A DNA stretch of 37,574 bases from Candidatus Latescibacterota bacterium (lineage in GTDB: Bacteria > Latescibacterota > UBA2968 > GCA-2709665). Below the pieces are notes generated by a model. It worked only from the letters and a program-made list of their open reading frames with translations, ran no database searches and had not been told where the DNA came from. Of this stretch, positions 32,954 through 37,574 are shown piece by piece; position 1 is the first letter of the stretch, and each line of letters begins with the position of its first letter. The stretch covers positions 1 through 37,574 of the forward strand of contig JAAXHW010000010.1 of the NCBI GenBank assembly GCA_012270675.1, in the 5' to 3' direction. The position numbers and the translations under genes are program-made.

Positions 32954-34669
32954 ATGGACAACAAAGATGTCGCTGCGGCGCTGGAAGAGGTGGCGACGCT
33001 GATGGAGTTGAAGGGGGAGAATGCGTTCCGGTGCCGGGCTTATACGAATGCGGCCAGGCAGGTTGAGATGCTTCGGGAGCCTGTGAAGGAGCTGGTTGAG
33101 CGGGGGGAGCTGGATTCGGTTCGGGGGATTGGGAAGGGGCTTGTGCGAGATATTACGGAACTGGTGCAGACGGGGCAGATGGACGCTTATCAGAAACTGG
33201 TGGATTCCATACCCGAAGGGCTCCTGGAGATGCTGGAGATCCCGGGGCTTGGGGCCAAACGGGTGCGGACGATTTATGAAAATCTGGGGATTTCGGATGT
33301 GGACGGGCTGGCAAAGGCCTGTGAGGCGGGGGCGGTGGAGAAGCTGAGCGGGTTCGGCAAGAAGACGGCGGAGCGCATCCTGCAGGGGATCGACTTTCTG
33401 CAACAGCACCGGGGGCGGTTTCTCTACAGTACGGCGCTGGCAGAGGCGGAGAAGATGCGGGCGTATTTGCTGGAGCAGCCAGGCGTGATCCGGCTGGAGG
33501 TGGCCGGAAGCATCCGACGCTGTAAGGAGACGACCAAAGACGTGGATGTGGTGGCCAGTTCGGAGGATCCGGCCGGGCTGGCCGAGGCCTTTGTGAATTG
33601 CGACGGGGTGAAACAGGTGACGGGACAGGGCGAGACCAGGGTCAGCGTGGTGTTGACATCGGGGATGCAGGCGGATTTGCGGACTGTGGGCGACGAGAAT
33701 TTTCCGTATACGCTGCATCATTTTACCGGGAGCCAGGAGCACAATACGCTGATGCGTCAGCGGGCCAGAGACAGGGGGATGAAGCTGAACGAGTACGGGC
33801 TTTTCAAGGGGGAGGAGCGGGTGCCCTGTGAGGATGAGACGGCACTTTTCAAGGCGCTGGGATTGGCCTATATCCCACCGGAGCTCCGAGAGGGGCTGGG
33901 AGAGATCGAGGAGGCGGAACAGGGGGATTTTTCCGGTTTGGTGTGTATGGAAGATCTGTTGGGGACGCTACATGTGCATACCACGCACAGCGATGGACGG
34001 GCGGATGTAGAGGCGATGGCCCGCGCAGCGGCCGGCCTCGGGTACCACTACATCGGCATCTGTGACCACAGCCAGGCGGCGGCCTATGCCAACGGGTTGA
34101 CGGAGGATCGGGTGCGGGCGCAGTGGAAGGAGATCGACCGGGTCAACAAAGCGCTGAAGGACATCCGGGTGCTGAAGGGGGTTGAGGTGGATATTTTGGG
34201 GGATGGACAGCTCGATTTTGAGGACGGTTTTCTTGCCGAGTTCGACCTGGTGGTGGCTTCGGTGCATTCGAGGTTTACCATGTCCGAGGCAGAGGCGACG
34301 GAGCGGATCGTTCGGGCGGTGCAAAACCCGCACGTAGATATTCTGGGACACCCGACCGGGCGGTTGCTTCTGTCACGGGAGGGGTATGCCCTGGATGTCC
34401 ACGCGGTCATCGATGCGGCCGCCGAATCCGGAACGGCAATGGAGCTAAACGCCAATCCCCACCGGCTGGACCTGGACTGGCGATATCTGGGGTACGCACG
34501 GGCGCAGGGCGTGAAGATTTCGATCAATACAGATGCGCACAGCGTGGCGGGTCTGGCGCACATGGGCTATGGGGTAGGGATGGCGCGGAAGGGGGGACTC
34601 AGGAGAGATGACGTGCTCAACACGACAGCGGTGGCTGATCTGCTGGCGCATTTAAGGAGATTGGATTGA
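32954..34669 (+). CDS. polX: DNA polymerase X family protein with PHP domain
   Basis: The 571-residue protein has standard bacterial PolX architecture. The N-terminal helix-hairpin-helix region includes IPGLGAKRVRTIYENLG and LSGFGKKTAERIL. The nucleotidyltransferase palm has GSIRR near residue 185, the paired acids of DVDVV and a third Asp in QADLR. A C-terminal PHP phosphoesterase begins about residue 336 with HVHTTHSDG, ICDHS, GVEVDIL, ASVHS, ILGHPTGR and INTDAHS. It fills short gaps in base-excision repair and has 3'-5' exonuclease and phosphoesterase activity via PHP metals. All key acids and histidines look intact. It overlaps the following gene by 4 bp and shares the strand with endonuclease III, another base-excision enzyme. 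Confidence 0.95.
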   Translation: MDNKDVAAALEEVATLMELKGENAFRCRAYTNAARQVEMLREPVKELVERGELDSVRGIGKGLVRDITELVQTGQMDAYQKLVDSIPEGLLEMLEIPGLGAKRVRTIYENLGISDVDGLAKACEAGAVEKLSGFGKKTAERILQGIDFLQQHRGRFLYSTALAEAEKMRAYLLEQPGVIRLEVAGSIRRCKETTKDVDVVASSEDPAGLAEAFVNCDGVKQVTGQGETRVSVVLTSGMQADLRTVGDENFPYTLHHFTGSQEHNTLMRQRARDRGMKLNEYGLFKGEERVPCEDETALFKALGLAYIPPELREGLGEIEEAEQGDFSGLVCMEDLLGTLHVHTTHSDGRADVEAMARAAAGLGYHYIGICDHSQAAAYANGLTEDRVRAQWKEIDRVNKALKDIRVLKGVEVDILGDGQLDFEDGFLAEFDLVVASVHSRFTMSEAEATERIVRAVQNPHVDILGHPTGRLLLSREGYALDVHAVIDAAAESGTAMELNANPHRLDLDWRYLGYARAQGVKISINTDAHSVAGLAHMGYGVGMARKGGLRRDDVLNTTAVADLLAHLRRLD

Positions 34670-35283
34670 ATCCTGGACGTAGAAGAATGGGTGAGGGCAT
34701 ATCGGGGGGGAAGGCGCGTGAAATTACGGTTGTTTCAGGGCTGCCCCGCTCCGGCACGTCAATGATGATGCAGATGCTTGAGGCCGGGGGCATGGAAGTC
34801 CTGACCGATCGACTCAGGGCGGCGGATGAAGACAATTTGAAGGGGTATTATGAATTTGAAAAGGTCAAGGAACTGAAGCACGACCCGTCCTGGCTGGACG
34901 AGAGCAGGGGCAGGGTGGTCAAGATTGTCTCGGAGCTTTTGAAGTATTTACCCGCGGAATATCCTTACAAGATTATCTTTATGAAAAGGAAGATGGAGGA
35001 AGTTCTGGCTTCCCAGCACCAGATGCTTATCAGGAGGGGCGCTGTGTCTGCCGATCCTGTGGGTGAGGAAAAAATGGCGGGGATATTTCAGAAACACCTG
35101 AGAGGGGTTGAGGCCTGGTTGGCGAGGCAGCCGAATATGAATGTTTTTTACGCCGATTACAATAAGATCTTAGAGCACCCGGAGCACTGGGTCGAACGGA
35201 TCAACCGATTTCTTGAACACAGGCTCGATTCAAAGGGGATGGTGGGGGGTGTTGAACCGGCGCTGTACAGGCAGCGGCGGTAG
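34666..35283 (+). CDS. Sulfotransferase-like P-loop protein
   Basis: The 205-residue protein starts with a PAPS-binding-type loop, VVSGLPRSGTSMMMQML, as in sulfotransferase families. YKIIFMKRKMEEVLASQHQML then resembles the 3'-phosphate-binding R...S segment (R in KRK, Ser eight residues on). At about 200 residues it is shorter than typical enzymes (250-350), so it may be a minimal or degenerate sulfotransferase. The start is TTG 34666, preceded by AAGGAG and overlapping the polX stop as TTGA. The in-frame ATG at 34687 has no ribosome binding site. It lies between polX and nth without an obvious functional link. Confidence 0.7.
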   Translation: MNPGRRRMGEGISGGKAREITVVSGLPRSGTSMMMQMLEAGGMEVLTDRLRAADEDNLKGYYEFEKVKELKHDPSWLDESRGRVVKIVSELLKYLPAEYPYKIIFMKRKMEEVLASQHQMLIRRGAVSADPVGEEKMAGIFQKHLRGVEAWLARQPNMNVFYADYNKILEHPEHWVERINRFLEHRLDSKGMVGGVEPALYRQRR

Positions 35284-35294
35284 GGGAGCGCACA

Positions 35295-35972
35295 ATGATG
35301 AACGGCCCCCGGTTTCCAGTAGAAGAAAATGTAAAGGGGCGGCAGGCCCGGACTCGAAAAATTATCGCCCGGTTAAAAGCGCTGTTTCCAGATGCAAACT
35401 GTTCGCTGGTCTACTCCAATCCACTGGAGTTGCTGATCGCTACGATTCTGTCGGCACAGTGTACGGACGAGCGGGTGAACCGCGTGACACCGGGTCTTTT
35501 TCGGAGGTACCCGGCCGCAGCGGATTACGCGGAGGCCCCCATAGAGGAGCTGGAGCAGGCCATCCGCTCTACCGGATTTTTCCGGAACAAGGCGAAGGCC
35601 ATCCGGGCGTGCTGCCGGACGCTGGTGGAACGGCACGGGGGCGAGGTTCCGGCTTCTATGGAGGCGCTGACCGCGCTGGAGGGGGTCGGCCGAAAGACCG
35701 CCAATGTGGTGCTGGGCAACGCGTTTGATACGGCGGAAGGGGTGGTGGTGGATACCCACGTGCGGCGGATTTCCAACCGGCTGGAGTTGACCGGGCACCA
35801 GGACCCGGTCAAAATTGAGGAGGATCTGATGGTGCTGGTACCCAGAGCGGACTGGACGGTTTTTTCCCACCTTTTGATTCGCCACGGGCGGGCAACCTGC
35901 ACCGCCCGGTCCCCTGCCTGCGAGGCGTGTGAGATCGGGGTGCTCTGCCCTTCGTGTAAGAGCGAGGCGTAA
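35295..35972 (+). CDS. nth: Endonuclease III (DNA glycosylase/AP lyase)
   Basis: At 225 residues this Nth-family enzyme is essentially full length. The helix-hairpin-helix is LEGVGRKTANVVL with catalytic Lys134, the catalytic Asp is D153 in VVVDTHVRR, and the [4Fe-4S] loop is C202-x6-C209-x2-C212-x5-C218, exactly the canonical spacing. It excises oxidised pyrimidines and nicks abasic sites in base-excision repair. ATG 35295 (ATGATG) has GGGGAGC upstream. It sits 12 bp after the sulfotransferase-like gene and shares a likely transcript with polX. Confidence 0.95.
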   Translation: MMNGPRFPVEENVKGRQARTRKIIARLKALFPDANCSLVYSNPLELLIATILSAQCTDERVNRVTPGLFRRYPAAADYAEAPIEELEQAIRSTGFFRNKAKAIRACCRTLVERHGGEVPASMEALTALEGVGRKTANVVLGNAFDTAEGVVVDTHVRRISNRLELTGHQDPVKIEEDLMVLVPRADWTVFSHLLIRHGRATCTARSPACEACEIGVLCPSCKSEA

Positions 35973-36043
35973 GCGGTTGGGTTGCGTTGAAAGAAAAAAG
36001 GTCGTCCAGTTGTAACCCTTATACAGGAGGTTCAGATAGGCTT

Positions 36044-36502
36044 ATGGCCAAGAAAACGGCGAAAAAAGCGGCCAGGAGAATGCCTCAAGAGAAGCTGACT
36101 TTTTACCAAAATTTGCTCTTAAATCGGAAGAAAGAGCTTTTAAAACAGGTGCTTACGCAGGATGATGATATCGACGAATTGCGGGGCGATCATTCGGCCG
36201 ACCCACTCGATATGGCGGGCTACGCGTCCTCTTTGGAGTTGATGTCTACCCTGGGAAACAACGAGAGAGTCGAACTGGCGGAAATCGACCATGCGCTGGC
36301 GAAGATCGAGAACGGGACCTACGGGATCTGTGAGGACTCCGGAGAGCCGATCAATGAAGCCCGTTTAAAAGCGATCCCGACCGCGCGGTATACTCTGGAG
36401 TGCCAGGAGATACGGGAGAGAAATCCTTCGGTGGTGGACCGCCCAAGACGCCGCGTGCTTACAACCGAAGATCTCCCGTTGAGCAGCGACGACGATTCGT
36501 AA
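36044..36502 (+). CDS. DksA/TraR-like protein with a two-Cys zinc-finger remnant
   Basis: The 152-residue protein has a DksA-type layout: a basic, Lys-rich N-terminus (KKTAKKAARR), a long coiled coil with an acidic tip (ADPLDMA, residues 52-57; DksA has DxxDxA), then the YGICEDSGEPI...RLKAIPTARYTLECQE finger. Of the four DksA cysteines only the first (C96) and last (C120) remain; the second is S99 and the third T117, so classical zinc binding is lost. DksA-family proteins enter the RNA polymerase secondary channel and act with ppGpp; two-Cys variants of the family exist. ATG 36044 follows AGGAGGT at a rather long spacing (12). The C-terminal tail is Ser/Asp-rich. A strong terminator follows. 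Confidence 0.8.
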   Translation: MAKKTAKKAARRMPQEKLTFYQNLLLNRKKELLKQVLTQDDDIDELRGDHSADPLDMAGYASSLELMSTLGNNERVELAEIDHALAKIENGTYGICEDSGEPINEARLKAIPTARYTLECQEIRERNPSVVDRPRRRVLTTEDLPLSSDDDS

Positions 36503-36530
36503 TTTCTGTCCTTTGCAGCAGAAAAAAGGT

Positions 36531-36566
36531 GGGACGATCCGTTTTTGAGGATCGTCCCGTTTTTTT
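36531..36566 (+). terminator. Bidirectional rho-independent terminator
   Basis: A perfect 10-bp inverted repeat GGGACGATCC / GGATCGTCCC (36531-36540 and 36549-36558) with an eight-base loop is followed by G and seven T on the plus strand. On the minus strand it is followed by ACC and six T. It ends the polX-nth-dksA-like transcript and probably also the opposing HpcH/HpaI transcript. Confidence 0.9.
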
Positions 36567-36594
36567 AGCACAAGGCGCCCGTGGCAGACAGGTC

Positions 36595-37356
36595 CTATCC
36601 CCTCACGGCCTGGACCATGTTCCGACAGCCGTGGAGGTAGATGCCGGTGTCCACAGAGAGAGCCACATAGCGCACACCCGCGTCAATCCAGCGTTTGGCT
36701 GCTTCGGGGCTGTCGGCAAAGGTGCCCACGGTCAGGCCGGCCCTGTCGATCTGTACTGCGGCCTCTTTCATTCGATCCACCACCCGGGGGTCGTTGACCT
36801 GGCCGGGGATACCGAGGGATTGTGAAAGGTCGTAGGGGCCCAGAAAGATGACGTCGAGGCCGGAAACAGCGGTGATCTCTCTCAGGTTTTCAAGGCCTTC
36901 TACGCCTTCTACGTGGATTAAGACCATCGATTCTTCGTTGAGCCGATCAAAGATCTGAGGGCCGTGGGCAAAATAGCGGGCCGCCCTGGTGTAGGGAGAT
37001 ACGCCGCGCAGTCCCAGGGGGGCGTACTTGGCCGCACGGACGAGGGCCTCAGCGTCGGCTTTTGAGCAGATCTGGGGAACCTGCACGCCCGCCGCGCCGA
37101 TATCGAGGGCCCGGAGGACCTGCGGCGGGTCGTTCTCCCGAATCCGGACGATCGGGGTGATGCCCGCGCCGTGCGCCACCCGGCAGAGGTCTTCTGCGGT
37201 TGGAATGTCGAGGGGGCCGTGTTCGGTGTCGATGATGACGAAGTCGAATCCGGCATAGGCCGCAATTTCGATGAGGGCACCGGAGCCGAGGTTGACGAAG
37301 GGGCCCAGGACCACCTCTCCATTTTTGAGCTTGGCCTTGAGTTTGTTCTCGGACAT
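36595..37356 (-). CDS. HpcH/HpaI aldolase family protein (4-hydroxy-2-oxo-heptanedioate aldolase-like)
   Basis: The 253-residue protein is a typical HpaI-type class II aldolase: GPFVNLGSGALIEIAAYAGF, catalytic His in DTEHGPLD (H46), GAAGVQVPQ, metal ligands E150 in IHVEGVEGLENL and D176 in LGPYDLSQS. The family reversibly cleaves 4-hydroxy-2-oxo acids to pyruvate and an aldehyde. It is closer to the HpaI/GarL standard than the other family member at 2398-3276. ATG 37356 has GGAGG a few bases upstream. The frame is open to 37542, but the added residues have no family match and cross an inverted-repeat element. It is a single gene facing the terminator at 36531. Confidence 0.9.
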   Translation of the reverse strand: MSENKLKAKLKNGEVVLGPFVNLGSGALIEIAAYAGFDFVIIDTEHGPLDIPTAEDLCRVAHGAGITPIVRIRENDPPQVLRALDIGAAGVQVPQICSKADAEALVRAAKYAPLGLRGVSPYTRAARYFAHGPQIFDRLNEESMVLIHVEGVEGLENLREITAVSGLDVIFLGPYDLSQSLGIPGQVNDPRVVDRMKEAAVQIDRAGLTVGTFADSPEAAKRWIDAGVRYVALSVDTGIYLHGCRNMVQAVRG

Positions 37357-37376
37357 GGAACCTCCAGAGCAGAAAA

Positions 37377-37504
37377 GAATTTCGGATTGAAGCGGCTTTA
37401 TTCCAGAGGAATGATCCGATGAGCCGGAGGTGGGCCTGCCTGTGCGTCGCACGCAGACAGGCGTTGACCAATCGTTCGGGGGGATGATCCGCAATCCGAA
37501 ATTC
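37377..37504. repeat. 128-bp inverted-repeat-bounded intergenic element with internal hairpin
   Basis: GAATTTCGGATTG (37377-37389) and CAATCCGAAATTC (37492-37504) are perfect 13-bp inverted repeats 102 bp apart. Between them at 37438-37462 a hairpin GCCTGTGCGT / ACGC-AG-ACAGGC can form with a CGC loop and a two-base bulge. The arrangement resembles a small non-autonomous element (MITE/REP type). No target-site duplication is evident. The sequence to the window end after it holds only a short GATACCA tandem repeat (37517-37534). Confidence 0.5.
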
Positions 37505-37574
37505 GGTTCAGCAAAAGATACCAGATACCAGATAAAAATCAAGGACCGGGTTTAGAAGCTGTCTTAAAATCCCC

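Noticed and set aside
34687-34689. ATG 34687 as start of the sulfotransferase-like gene
   Set aside because: There is no ribosome binding site before it, whereas TTG 34666 has a well-placed AAGGAG and overlaps the upstream stop.

Overview
The window is a gene-dense bacterial chromosomal segment with roughly 58-60 % GC. It has no rRNA, tRNA, CRISPR array, integrase, transposase or phage gene that I could find. The gene content is rich in sulfatase, heparinase, PhyH dioxygenase, creatininase, MlrC/M81, RraA, HpcH/HpaI aldolase and oligopeptide-type ABC families. That mix resembles uncultured catabolic bacteria of the Latescibacterota/Poribacteria/Planctomycetes type. This taxonomic reading is inference from gene families only.

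Layout. 1-3276 (+): a 5'-truncated FAD-dependent phytoene-desaturase-like oxidoreductase, an SDR-fold protein lacking the whole catalytic tetrad, and an HpcH/HpaI aldolase. 3290-7898 (-): creatininase-family hydrolase, PhyH/2OG dioxygenase and AGE-like epimerase, followed by a FetA-FetB (UPF0014) ABC pair. 8065-11364 (-): a tightly overlapped four-gene operon of PTS EIIA (PtsN-like), a small PII-like protein and two CPA2 cation/proton antiporters. 11712-12197 (+): ferritin. 12211-15285 (-): a large heparinase II/III-family protein with an N-terminal four-Cys motif, divergent from an alpha/beta hydrolase across back-to-back promoters.

15549-27957 (+): alpha/beta hydrolase, an (alpha/alpha)-type protein with a fibronectin-III tail, an MFS transporter, an M19 dipeptidase-like protein, a complete family-5 ABC importer (binding protein, two permeases, fused double ATPase) and a sulfatase. 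27954-32124 (-): M42 aminopeptidase, RraA-like, M81/MlrC and a tandem DUF5069-like gene broken by a 5-bp duplication. 32334-36502 (+): a four-helix membrane protein, DNA polymerase X, a sulfotransferase-like protein, endonuclease III and a two-Cys DksA-like protein, ending at a strong bidirectional terminator. 36595-37356 (-): a second HpcH/HpaI aldolase, preceded by a small inverted-repeat element.

How it fits together. Much of the segment looks like uptake and breakdown of small organic or glycan-derived compounds: importer plus sulfatase, heparinase, epimerase, aldolases, dipeptidase and amidohydrolase. Housekeeping DNA repair (PolX, Nth), iron handling (FetAB, ferritin) and ion homeostasis (antiporter operon) are interspersed. 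The most unusual items are the EIIA/PII-like/double-antiporter module, the tetrad-less SDR, the M19 protein without its N-terminal metal ligands, the Trp-rich insertion in a DppB-type permease, the precisely explainable frameshift in the tandem DUF5069-like gene, and a dispersed 36-bp repeat.
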